NCBI RefSeq assembly: GCF_048771995.1
Contig: NC_133032.1
Coordinates: 21,739,501-21,803,500, forward strand
Direction of reading: 5' to 3'
DNA: 64,000 nt
Source: Taeniopygia guttata
Taxonomy: Eukaryota > Chordata > Aves > Passeriformes > Estrildidae
Shown here: piece after piece, positions 1 through 13,100 of the stretch
Layout: each line of letters begins with the position of its first letter
Numbering within the stretch: the stretch's first letter is position 1
Translations under genes and position numbers: made by a program
Notes under the pieces: generated by a model
The model's database searches: none
What the model was told of the DNA's origin: nothing
What the model saw: only the letters and a program-made list of their open reading frames with translations

Positions 1-3000
1 ATGCCATTTTCCTAGCTTTAACTTCTTCTGCATGAGGGTCTAGAAAAGACAGTCCTTGTTTTTGAAATGCAAACTCTTCCTGTTCTTAAACACCCATACA
101 GCTTTACCTGGGAGAGTTCTGAGGAGGAAAAGGATTACTGATGAATGTTACTTATCTCTGATTAGCGAGGCACAGGGCGGAAAAAGGATAAAATTAATGA
201 GGGAGATACTGAGCACAAGCAATAACCAGACAGCAAGGAACACACAAGTAGGTAACACACACTGTGATAATTAGGTGTAAAAGTCTATTTGCCAGAGACA
301 GATAACAGAAGTTCCCATCCTGAGACTGCAGTGCAGGTCTTTATGTCATTTACTGCTTGTGCCACGGCAGGCCAATCAACTGAATGCAGCAAGTATTCCT
401 CATCCACAGACATCGTCTAACACACAAAAAAGAAATGTTTGTGTATTATGTCTGTGTTCCTAGTTTCTAAACACAAAAGATAAACGCATGAATCTATGAA
501 AGGGCCACTTTACTCCAATTTTCATCTTCTCATTTCAGTCACTGTTTCTGCAAAGTCTTTAGATTTGCCTCTTGGGACTTTTTTTCCCCTGAACTACCCA
601 GCTAAAAACAAATGAAAGAGACTTTTTTTTTTTTAAACTCAGGTTTTGTGAGGGCTTATACTTTAGCTTCCATTTGAAAAATGAGTCTTCACTTGGATTA
701 ACAATGTCCCTTGTGGTTGACCACTTGTGATATTGGAATTGTTTGTGAATTTGTTGGTGCTTGCTTCACCAGTTACTTGTGACATTGCTCTGAACCAATC
801 ACAGTGTGATTGTGAAAACACATCATTATCTAGATGTAAAATCTGGGAAAGCCAGGCGGTGCCAAACAGTTGACTAGGAAATATTATTAAAGGGTCATAC
901 AAAGGGAGAGCAAACCAGGCCACAACAGAAGAATATAATTCTACTGGGGACATGATTGCATAAGACTGCACAGCCAAAATGCATTACTTGGCATTGCTCC
1001 CATCTCAGAGACAGGTAATAAGCTACTTGTGCATGGAAAAATCTATCCTGATGTATTTTGTCTGCTACCCAGAAAATCCCATTCATTTCAGAAACTTGTT
1101 AGTGTCTTAAACTCCCAAAATATTATCCAAGGATATTCTTAGCATCCAAGCAACTGACAATCAATACCAGTCTTGAAGAGCAAGATGAAGAATAAAGTCT
1201 AATAGCAGCTATTAATGGAAAGCAATCTAAACCATTTCTTCATATAATTTAGAGTGCCTAATTTACAGGATTCTTGAACACTAAGGCCATCTCCATCATG
1301 GTGATCCTGTGTCTTATTGAGTAGGACCAGAGTATTACTCACTTTTTGTGACTTTTTGAGTTATCAAGGACATGCTGGGCAAACAGCCAAGGTAATACAA
1401 GTTCCATAACAATAATCCATACTGAAAGTTAACATGATGGCTACTACATGATGGCTATGCCAGTTGGAGGAAGGCAAGACCTTCCAGCTCTGGTAACTGC
1501 TTGACTTAGTTTTTTTTTAGTGCATAAGAAACTTTATGAACTAAAGCATATATCTTGCAAGTGGGAGAGAAGTCATGCAAGGTAATCAGCAAAGAAATGG
1601 GAAGAAGTAGCAGAATGATGAGGTGGAGAAGCAGTGAATCCAAAAGCAGTTTGGACGCATTTTTTTAGAGAAAAAAAAGTCAGTAAAACCCTTATGGCTT
1701 CATCTGCACATAGGACTGTCATTGTGTGTGCCAGCAGAACAGATCAAGAGATTGATAAGAGTCCTGTTCTATTTAAAGGACATGGAAATGTGTGGAATCA
1801 AAGAAGTTAGAAATGGGAAATGGAAGACTATCTCTTAGGATTGCTCTTTGGGGGGCATTCCTGGGCACAGTTGTTTACTTGAGTCAATAAAGTCTCAAGC
1901 TTTCCTCCTCTGTGTTCTCCTTCAAACTGTGGAGTTGTAGGTTTGCCCTTCAGTCTTCAACATTTTCCAATGTGTCTGACTCCATTCATCAGATACCATT
2001 TTCATATATATACTTGTTTTGTTCATTCTGCAAGGTTTACTTGTCTTAGTTACTTCTGTGGATCTCATGGACTTCCAAAGATGCAGGACAGCCACTGGCT
2101 TCACCTATTGATTATCTGGTGACACACAGTGTCCCATGGATTAAAAATGAGTAAGTTCCAGGAACTGTCACTTCCATTAGCCTGCATGGATAAGATGGAT
2201 CATGAAGGTTTTTTTCAGTAGTAATACATAGGTTTTGTCCAGCCTACTAGCAATCTGATATTTATCTGTATGCTTTCTTTATAATATCAGCAGAAGACTG
2301 AGCTCTTCAACTATCTGCCAAGGAAAATCAGGAGCTCCATTTGAGTTCTCTAACTAAGCTAGCTGTTGAGACAATGCTTATTCTAACCCTACACCTACTG
2401 GTGTAGGATCACTCAAATTGGGCAGTCTTGTCAGTCCCACTGATGTTATTCTTCACTCCAGTTGAAGGTTTTCTTAGCGGATCTATGTTGATCCAAAAGT
2501 GACCAGAAAAAAACAAATTAATTATTTTCTGAATCAGCTAACATGGCACTTCCCCATGCTGTAAACTTTCAGGGATAGACACCATTTATTTTACCTCCCT
2601 GTGCAACAAATATAACAACACCTACTGCAGCACTATTTTTGGGTTCTATTTAAACAGTAAAAATATTCTTCTTATGGGACTTCAGTATCTCCACCAGTGA
2701 GGCCAACAAAGTGAAGCTCACATGGCTACTGGAAGTGTTACTCTTAGTAGAAAGTGAGACTACTCAACAAGTACACGTGAACTGAAGGGAAAGAGATCCC
2801 ACTTACACAAGGTACCTGGCAAGATGGACCACGGAGCACAGAACAGGCCCTACTCACAGCCCTGTATTCAAACTGAGACACAAAGCTTTAAAATGAAAAA
2901 GGGTTTCAAAGGAAAATAAATTATTTCCAAACTCAGATCTACTCTGAAAATACATAGCATCCTAGAGCTAATCAATATTTTCTGCCTATCACATTTCTTC

Positions 3001-5751
3001 CACAAAGTATTTTCAGTAATGCAGTGCAAATTTCTCATTCTGCTTTCCTAGAGAAAAACATGAAAAGTATTTAATAGAATGTTTAACAGGTATTCCAGTG
3101 AAATACACTCTACTTAAAGATCACTTGTTTTTTGAGAGACCTTCAATTTCTATATGCAGTGCAGCAGGTTTTACTTAAAGGACTAAATCCAAATGTTGAC
3201 ATGGTACCATAGCATTCTTTGAAATTACTGACTCCATCTCTTTATCAGTTTAAAACACACAAATACTTGAGAGAAACCCACTAGGAGCATTACTATGATG
3301 CTGTGTCAGGAGGAAGCTGCAGTGAGCTGGAGGAGTTTTGATCTCACAGAAAGCCAGAGTGTCTCAGAGGACTCTTCACTAAAGAACATTTTCTATACCA
3401 GAAGTGGAAACAGAAGATGCTTAAGAAGAAATAATCCTCTTTGTTGAGTAGTCATTTTTCTAGATGCAAAGGAAGATAATTTGTAAAACCACAATGTACC
3501 CCCAAGGTGTAAATATTGTAAATAAGTATTGTTTAATATGTTCAAGAAGAAAAGATAGCTGATATAATTCAAAAGACAATGTTAAATTTGCTGTACTGAT
3601 TATTCCAAATTTAAGCTTGAAATTAGTCCAGCACACCAACAGTGTCTAAGAAATTTCTAAGGTTTCTGTCACCATGGTAGCTAAGTGCCAACAGGCTTAA
3701 TCCTGCACTCATTGAGTCCATAGTCAGACTTCTCCTGGCCTTAGCAATGCTGGATCTGACCCTGTAAATCCTAACATACTTGAGACCACAGCTTGATTTC
3801 TAAAACCTTTTTTACCCACTTTCCCACGGCAAATTGGGTAGGCAATTCTGTGGAAGCCATTCATTTGAAAGATGTCCGGGGGAGATTTCTTTCATTCAGC
3901 AACAAATCCCTGACTGATTAAAAGAACTATGTTGACAGCCCTACAGGAAGCCATGCCATCCACTCCTTGGGCAGCGGCACTTTTGGCAACATGTGCCAAT
4001 TTAGAGGACAGGGAACAGTAAGGGAGGGGAATCAGGAGTCAGACAAGGTCCCTGGAAACTTCCAAGCTGTTTTAGAAAGAAAGGAATTGTTGCCTTGGTT
4101 AGTTGCAATTCCCAGTCTCTCACAGACAACTAGACAAATCTACCATTATACTAAAACCATTTGTTGTCCTTAGTGGATAATGATAAAATGTAATTGTTAG
4201 ATAATATGCAGGAGTACACATAATAACTCCTCAACAAAATCACCAGGTCTATGGTATAAAGATTCCTCTAAAAGCCCAGGGCCATAGACATAAACACTTA
4301 GACTCTAATCACCTTCTGGTTTTATCCTCTTTTCCTCAAGAAATAAGGCCGGAGAGATCATGCTGTCTATCTCTCAGCCTCTCCTTAATAACTCGTGAAC
4401 CAGCTGGCTGCTTTCAGACAAACTGGCAATGTGATAAAGGTCACAAGAGCAATAAGTCCTTGCAAGCTCCATAAGAAAAGATGGCTCCATGAAGCACAAA
4501 CCCCATGTTTGTGCCTTTGAGAGGGAAAGGGATGCACACTGAGGTCAGTAATTAGGATTTGTTTGAAAAGAGTTGGGGGAGGCACTACTCAAGAGAAGAG
4601 CAGAGGAAATTGTGGATGCCTTTTGGCACACTTCTGATGGAGATTGAAGAGAAGTGGGTTACAGACTGTGTGTGGGCAGGGACACAATTTCTGAGAAAAC
4701 TAGACTTCATTAATTCTGCTGCTTGGTTGTATTATTGTTTTCTGTAAAAATGATGAGGATTATTAGACATAGCTGGTAATTGCATTACCAACATGAAAAG
4801 GCTTTAACAAAGCCACAAGGGGACGATGAGAAAAGAAGCTCCAATACCAAGAAACTGTGCAAAATGTCATACAGAAGAAGAGCCAAGATCAACATATAAC
4901 TTACACTGCATGTTGACTAAAGTAATGTATATGCTGAAAGCCCTCAAAAATAGGAAAGAGCCTGCAGGGCATTTAGAGTAAGGGTGGCACCTTCATAAAC
5001 TGGTGTATGTTTTTGGACATACCTGAGTTTGGCCAAAGGTTGTTCTGAGAGTTCTTTGATCCCTTGGGAAGTTGGCCAAACTGAAAGACCTTATGCATTG
5101 CACTGTGGCTTCCTGTGGAAGTGTTAACTCAGAGCTGACTATTGCATGCTGCAGAAAAACACTGTAACAAGTTTCAGTTTTGCAGGAATATGCTTAGAGC
5201 ATCACGATAGATGCTAAGAGGTAATGCAAGCATCAGCCCTAAGAAAACACATCCTTCAGACAGATCTGAGATGAGGCCTGTGAGAAATGAGGCAGCTACA
5301 AGCTATGCAGGAGCTGCCCTTATGCAAATGACTGAAGAGTCAGATTCTGCTCCCATTTGTGGTTTGAAAAGAAAGAGCAATCCTGTAGAAATGATGGGCT
5401 TTTTTCCAATTTAAAGGCAATCTGGGATTAAAACCCAGTTTTTACAAGTTTATCTCCTACTGAAAAGACTGTCTCATTCTTCAATTGTTAAACTAAGGCT
5501 TTTTAAAAAGCAAATAGAAGGCAAGGCAAGGAGGGAATAATACAATAAGGAATATCTGTTAAACATATATCCCATCTCTTCATCAAATGCCAGGATGATA
5601 ATTTGAACAACTTTTTCTGTTGTATAAGTGTCACAAGGCACAAGGGGACTACTGATTCTCTTTCCTACAATGACTCAGGCAAGGATTTCCCTTCTTGTTA
5701 TTAGCCTAGTTGCTATTTTTCCTCCTACCCATTTTGTTGCTTAGGAGACTG

Positions 5752-5890
5752 CTAGTCATGAAAAAAGTCCACAAAGAAAACAAAACTTAAAAACAAACTA
5801 CAAAAAAACCCAAAACCAACCAAACAAAAACCAAAACAAACCCCCAAAACAAACCAAAACACAACAAAACCCAAACAAACCAAAAACCAG
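5752..5890. repeat. A/C-rich low-complexity tract
   Basis: About 130 bases of AAAACC/CAAAA-like sequence with almost no G or T on the plus strand. The minus-strand frame across it (Phe, Gly, Trp, Val rich) is an artefact of composition. Confidence 0.9.
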
Positions 5891-8800
5891 CAAGGCTCAG
5901 TCCTGCCACTGCTATCCCAATTTATAGACTGCTGAATGCTCATGCCTCCTAGGCTCTGCCTGCACAGAAGGGACATGCTGCATTAGTATAAATAGTTACC
6001 AAGGAAGTAATTTTTCAGGCACAGATACAGTTTGCTCTCCAAAAGTCAGGTACAGATTTGTTTTTTGTGTCTTTGGAGCAGTAACAGAAGTTTCTCCAGC
6101 TGAATCATGTAACTGGGCAGTGACTTCTGTGATAGAGGGCTGGTTGGAAGACAGAGTCATAAAACAAAGCAGCAATTTCCCTGTCAATACATTAGAACTG
6201 TGGAGTTCTATAATAATTATACTTACTTCCCTACGTAAATATAAGAACAAATTCTTTTCCCAGGGAGGTTGTTTAGTACACACTCTAGTTCAGTATGATT
6301 ATGAATCCCCACAATAACTTTTCTGCCATGTTTTCATCAGGAGATTTCAACCTACTTTCTAAGACTGGTCATAATAATTTCCTTTTGAAACTGCAGCCAT
6401 GATCTCTGGTAAACAATAAGAGATGCTGAAAATTCCTGGATTCTGGTCCAGACTTCTAATGACTAGAGTCATGACTATCACTCTAAAGAGAAATCAGTGT
6501 AAATTGCTGTATAACACTTCACATATGTTAGAATATGAATCCTGCATTACAAGCCCTGTCTTTTGTTATTTTCTCATTTTTTAAAAGGACCAAATACATA
6601 ATATCTTGATAATGGGTTGAAGCTCTTCAGATTTCAAATCTCTTGAAAACTCCAGCTCTAATTTTAGGTTTAAGAAATCAATGTCAGGCTCCTGTTCTCA
6701 ACATGCTAAAAGTGTGGGTTTCTGGCACATGCATTTAAAAAAGGATGTATTATAAATTGGCTTCCTAGGGCCTGAGGACTTTGGGAAAAGTCTTATTAAA
6801 AGTTATGCAGTATTAGGAAGCAGAACACCTTCAAAAACTTCTGCTGTACAAGATGACTCATAAGGTTATACCACCGATTTCACTAGTAACACCAGAGAAA
6901 AATTATGTCCTAGATCAAAAACACTCAGATGTTGTGAACTTGTTCCTGGGGAAGGCATATGACACATTTTACCATGATTATTTCCTTAGCTGAATGAAGT
7001 GACTGAGAAAGCAGATAATATCAGCATATCCAATGCAAGCAGCAGGCAACAAGGGGATGAGTTCTTATGTCTTGATCTTGCTCTTATTTGTAGATGCTGA
7101 CACATCTCCCTTGGACTTCAGGAAAGCAGGACTGACACCAATATAGCTGTTATTAATTTCCTGCTTTCTTTTCCAAAGCATTCTTCCTATCTGTAGCTCC
7201 CTGTGACTTGTCTTTTTAGATTCCCTCTCCAGGAAGCTTGTTCATGCCTTCCTATCTGTTTGCCTAAGCCAGTGTAGCTCTTCTTCTTTATATAGCATTT
7301 GCTTATAATCCAGGGGTATCTTTGGAAGAGCTGACACTTTCAGTGATCTATCTGAAGCATGGACAAAATCATAAGACTGTTAATGCCCTTTCAAAATTAC
7401 TGTCCTCCAATTGGCAGGGGAAAGGACATAGATGGTTGTATGTGAACCAAAATATATGATCAAGAAAAAAAGCAAAGAGACAAAAGCACTTTCCCAAAAG
7501 AGGAAAGCAGATGAGGTTACATTCAAAATAGGTGCAGTGACAACCTACGGTTGGAGCCACAGGGTCATGACCAGCCCTCCCTTCCTTTATTGTTAGGTGG
7601 AAGAATTTATGTATTAATTTCTATTTCTGTAGCTCTTAAGACCAATACCAAGAGGTCAGAGCCATGCTATAAAAGGTATAGTGGCATTTAAAACAAAGAC
7701 AGTTCCTCTTCCCTATAGGTAGCATATACCTTGCAACCTAGACAGGATGCAGCATAAGGAGAGTGACACATTGCAAGTGGGAGACATATGGGGGGCAAAG
7801 CAAGAGCCAAGCCAGGGACACTAGAGCAGGTTTATTGCTCAGTCACAGGCAGTGGCAAACATCCTGATTGATGTCTGCTGCAAGCTAACTGGGTCATGCT
7901 GGTGGAGGGTGTGAAGATTTCATTTTCATTGCCATCCTGCTTTGCTACAGGCAGCAGGAATAGCACAATGTGAATTCAGGAGCCCACAGATAGTTCCAGT
8001 CCATACTGCCTGGAACTGACAGTACAACCTCCTTGCCCCCATCACAGGGAGGGAACTTTCCTCAAGTATGGTTGCCTTAATTCCCCCCTCATTTTAATGT
8101 AAGTAAGAACAGCTGAGTCAGATTTGAAAGTCAGGTCTTCTAGCTCCAGTTCCTGGACTTTGGGCTCTCATCTCTCAGTTACCTCCCTCAGCTGTGAGCT
8201 GCTCAGCTCCTCTGGGAACACTTCAGGTCCATTTTCTTTGCTGATTTCCTTTGTAAACCTGTTGTGCCTCAGTTCTTTAGATAATAAGTTCTTTGGTATC
8301 CTCACTCTAGTCTGTGTGTACAGCACCAAGCATGACCCCTTCTTGGGGTGTCCATAATCTGCTAAAATCCAAACAGAGCTGTAGGAAATGTAGAGGAAAG
8401 AAAAACAACTCCAGGAGGCTATGGGGAGCATAAAAAGGAAAACAAATTATCAGTGTTCCATTACCTTCTGCCATGAGGAAAGGGGCAACAGCTGTGGCAG
8501 CAGCTACCAGGAATGTCCTTAGTGAGGGTGGGGGAGACGGTAGTTGTGGTTGGTGGTAAACAACAGGAATCTGTGTATCTTACAATACCATTCCTTTTTA
8601 AAATCATTTAACCATCTCTTTTGACAGCCTCTACCTTTTCCCCCACTATTTTAATCAAATAGAAGTGGTTGGAAGTGCAGCTGCTTCTGAGTGCCCAATG
8701 CTTTGTTTTGGGAAGCTGGAGAAATATAGTGTCACTTCCACCTTGTCTGAAAGGGACAGAAAACATCTCAGACCTTACACAGACTACTGCTTCCTTGTGG

Positions 8801-10048
8801 ATTGTTATTGTGAGGTTAAGCCCTTTTTTTAAAATGGAGGAAAACTTGTATGAAAAGTTCCTGGAGGTTTTCGAACTATTTTATAAAAATAGCTGCCTGA
8901 AGGAAAAAAAAAAAAAAAGAGAAAAAGAGACATGAAAAACAAACTCAACACCAGATAGTTTCTAGTGTATCCATCTATTGCAACTAGTCTGATATTAATA
9001 GAACACACACCAGCAGGGAGTGGGAAAATAAACATATTTTCACTCACATAAAGGGACTGCCTAAATGACTCACATATGCAAAAATAAATAAATGGATCCC
9101 CGTGATAATCTGAAACTATATTTTATCCACATAAACAACTCAGCTTCTTAACTGTAACCTAACATGTTAAACTCACTTGGTTTTATTTGAGGGCATGGAC
9201 AGATTGAGTGATCAATCTCTATTACACTGAGCTTTTTTTTTTTATCCCTTCCTTACAGTGCCATTTTTCTTCCCACTAGACATTTTAGTTCATTTCCCTG
9301 AGCCTTCTTCAGCTTAATAGCTGCATTTCAGACTCAGAGAAAAAAGCTATCAAACTTCCAGAGGGGAATGAATGTAAGTGAATGTTGTGCATGAGAGGGA
9401 GAAATACAGCAAATAAAAATGGAGTAAAAGGACAATTGTTAGCATTGCATGTGCTGTACTTAGAGGATAACAATTATATATATTCCAGTTTCATAATGGC
9501 AATGTTCAGGGTCAACCAGGTGCTGGCTTCAGATGCCGTAAATAAAAGAGGCAGAGGGTTTTTTGTCTTGTAGAACTGGCAAACAGGTATTCCCCTAGAG
9601 AAATGGAATGAGGACACAGCAATTAACTCTCCCATTCCTGCAATCGGAGTGCTAATCACATCCTTAGCAACTGCATGGTCACTATGGTACCGACAACATC
9701 TTTTGCTCAAATCCTTTCTGACTCATTCTCCCGGTAACTTTGGCCATGGTCAGAGCAGTTGCTGACACTGTGCTGAATGGCTCCATCAATCTCCACTCTG
9801 CAGTGCTGGACACTATTGCCAGTGAGGATGAGCTCCAAGGATAGAAAGGAAGCCAGTAAGTGTCCAGAGAATCGGTGCTGTTTGCTTTTCAGAATCATTG
9901 TGCAAATGACAAACACAGCCTCTCTGCTCTAATAGTCTTAAATGTGAGGCTAATGAACTTTAGCTTTCAATACCATTGAACCTCATTATACTGTAAATAC
10001 CCTTCTTTTTGTGACTCAGACACCAAAAACAATAATGAATCTATCAGG

Positions 10049-10109
10049 AAAAAAAAAAAAAAAAAAAAAAAAGGAAAGGAAAAGGCTACAATCTTAGGAA
10101 AAAAAAAAA
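10049..10109. repeat. Poly(A) run and A-rich tract
   Basis: A run of 24 A (10049-10072) is followed by AAGGAAAGG-like sequence and a second A run near 10099. No retroposed gene body is recognisable to the left, so a processed pseudogene tail is not supported. Confidence 0.85.
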
Positions 10110-13100
10110 AGAAAATCCAGTCAGAGTCGTCTTTCCACAGCAAGTATTTGTCCTGGGAGAAGCAGTGAAATATTATAAAGGTTGTGCTGGAAAAATACTG
10201 GCTATTGAGACATTTATGGATGCTAAGAGAATCAGAAAACAGCATACAGGAAATACTGTCCTTGATGGAGTTGCTTAGAGCAGTTGCTGAATCTCTCCTG
10301 TAGGAGGCTCTAAACCCCATGCACTGCAGGACAAACTGGAACCAGCTTTCATTCACTGAACATGAGGGCTCACAGCCCTAGTCTGTAACTGCTCCGAGTT
10401 CTCCAGTGACACAAAAGAACTGGAAGTCCAGCCCTCACTGTCTGAAGAGTGCTGCTGACTCCCTGGTCTCCCCAGCAGTATAAAGTGGTGAAGGAGAATT
10501 TACACAAGACTGCAGCCCTTTATTTTCAAATCTCAACATTTTGGTACACAGGAAGACAAATCTTACTATCATTCAAGCAGAGAGAAGAAAACAAGTGTTT
10601 TCAGGAAGAAAATGGATGTAATGTAATCAAAGTATTTTAAGTATATATCAGGATACCATGCAATTAAAAGGAATGGGAGGAAACATTCCACGGCAGCATA
10701 TTTTCAATATCTCCCCAGATGCAGGACTATGTCCTGTGATAAAACTGGTACTGATCATTTTTGGAGGCAGAAGCAGCACATGATTTGTGGACCTACGGTG
10801 ACAAACATCTATTTTCACATGTGGGAGATAACATTAAAATTGAAGGTATGGATACTACAAATCAACTGGAGTAGTAGTACTGACTGAGAATAAGATTAAT
10901 GCATAACTTAAGAAGGATTCACAGAGTGGACATCTTCTAAGTAATTTATTATATACTCCTAATTGGACAACCTCCATTCTCCATTTTCCTAATAGATACC
11001 TGGAACAAAGATGTCCTGAATGATGTATATACCACTCACTGATTGCTGGGCAAACATTATTGGAGTGTCAATATTTGCTTTTTTTCTAGAGCTACCATTG
11101 TTTGAGAGGGTGTAAGTCATTTTGGATAATGCTCTACTTGAGATGTATTAACTAACTCACAGACAAAAATCATCTTGTATGTTGTGCTATTTTCATTGCA
11201 TTTTACTTTGCAGTGAAAACAACTTATAGTCATGTGATAAATCCAGAACCTGAGCAATAATTAGTGGTAGTGGAGCAGGAGATAAACCCATAATTGCAAG
11301 TTTGGTCAGCTTACCCAAAGCCTTCACCACAAACTTCATGAAAAACCCTGTTCACTATTTGCATGAAGTTGCAGTACCCAGAGTATGGTCATTTGACAGG
11401 GTTACTGAGCTGCAGAGCTGTGCAATGATACTTTGGTTCATCCCATATATATATGTAACTGTATTTCATATAACAGTCCCCCAAGGCAGATGGAAGTTCA
11501 CTATGATTTTTGGTAACAAAATGCCTGGGGAGTCTCCTGCTGCTCTTGGAAAGAAGACAGAGGAAAAGTGGATTGCAAAATCGAAATACTATGATACTGG
11601 CTCCCTGACATAGGTCAAGAATATGCTGTTTTGAAGTTGAACCCATATCTCACATCTAGAAATCCACGGCACAGCACCAGAAGTTTTGAAAGGACAGCTT
11701 TGTTACCCATGGTTGTTTTGCTCACTTCAATGTTTTTCCTCTACCCTGCTCTATAATCAGGATACAGTTTGATCTTGCATACAAAAAATTGTGCCTTTCA
11801 GTAGATGTTTAAATTAATGATTATTCCTATGAAAGTCAGTTGGGAAGGTGTGTAAGTCCACAATATGTCTTTTTACATGTGCAGAAATTTGGTTTCATGA
11901 ACAGGAACTTCAAGCATCTGAAGTAGACAAAATCTGTTAAGGCTCTGACAAGAAACTTTTGTGTGTTCTATTCTACAGCTTACACTTCCGTGAAACATTA
12001 CCAAGATCCTGCCATAGAGGAATTTGTCTTGCCATTAAACTGTTTGGTAGCTGCAGGTCAGTGTAAGTCATGTTTTTCTTTGTGCATAGTCTGAAACAGC
12101 AAGAGCCTCTCACTGCTCCAGTTACACAGGATAGTTCAAATGTTAAAGCCTGTATGTTCAGCACTCTGTACATTCTTGGGACATTTCCCAAAGGATCAGA
12201 TATTTCAATAACACCACAAAGTTCCCTGCGTCCTCATTTTTCACTTCTGATGAAACTTCCTCTATCAAAGACCAGAGCTAATGATCCAGATTTAATCAAC
12301 AAAAGTATTTACATTTCAAAATAATGAGACCCTCTCAGCTGGTAACTTGTTAATTAGTTCCCAAGCATTCTCCTTTTATCCTCTTGTGCTGCAGTGGTGC
12401 AACTGACAGTCCTTCCAATATTAGGGGAAGTTATTTGTGAAGTGTTATCTCAGAGTCCTATCTTGCTCCAGGATCAATTTGCACCAATGTGTTGATTACA
12501 GGAAAACTACTGATTTACCTACAGGTAAATGTCTTCATGTATCAGACTGTCTTATCCTTCCTAACAAGTTTTTGCCTTGTATTTTTGCATGCTTAATGTC
12601 AGCAAAGCAATTAGGTACCTGAATTTAAGCCTCTCTGGCCTGTTATCTTTTAACAATGCTATTCTTTCACTCTGGACCTCCTAATACTTAAGGTCAGATT
12701 CACATTTATGGAAAAGCTATTTATACCACTTTTTAATTCAGTGGGGTTTTTTTTTCCTTAATTCTACATAAGGCTCTACTACCCAGCTATACACAAAGGT
12801 ACTAGAATGTAAATAAGAATCTGTCCATAAATACTTTTTCTAGCACTCTTATATTTGCAAGTATGGATGGACATAAAGAATGAGGATCTGTTCCCAATTT
12901 CTGTCCCAGTACTCGTATGGTCTGCAGTACATGTCCTGGTTTCAGTCTTCTCCAGCAGCTCCTTCAGCAATTGGAAAACTCCATCAATTAGTCCTCAGTG
13001 CAGGATATGCTTCAGCTGACTTGCTGGTAATCAGTTGCTCCAGAGCCTAGATTGATTTTTCCGTATGATTATCAATTCTCCCATCAGACAGAACAGTCGA

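Noticed and set aside
10049-10109. Poly(A) tail of a processed pseudogene
   Set aside because: No coding or exon-junction remnant is recognisable on the expected side of the A run and no target duplication was seen.
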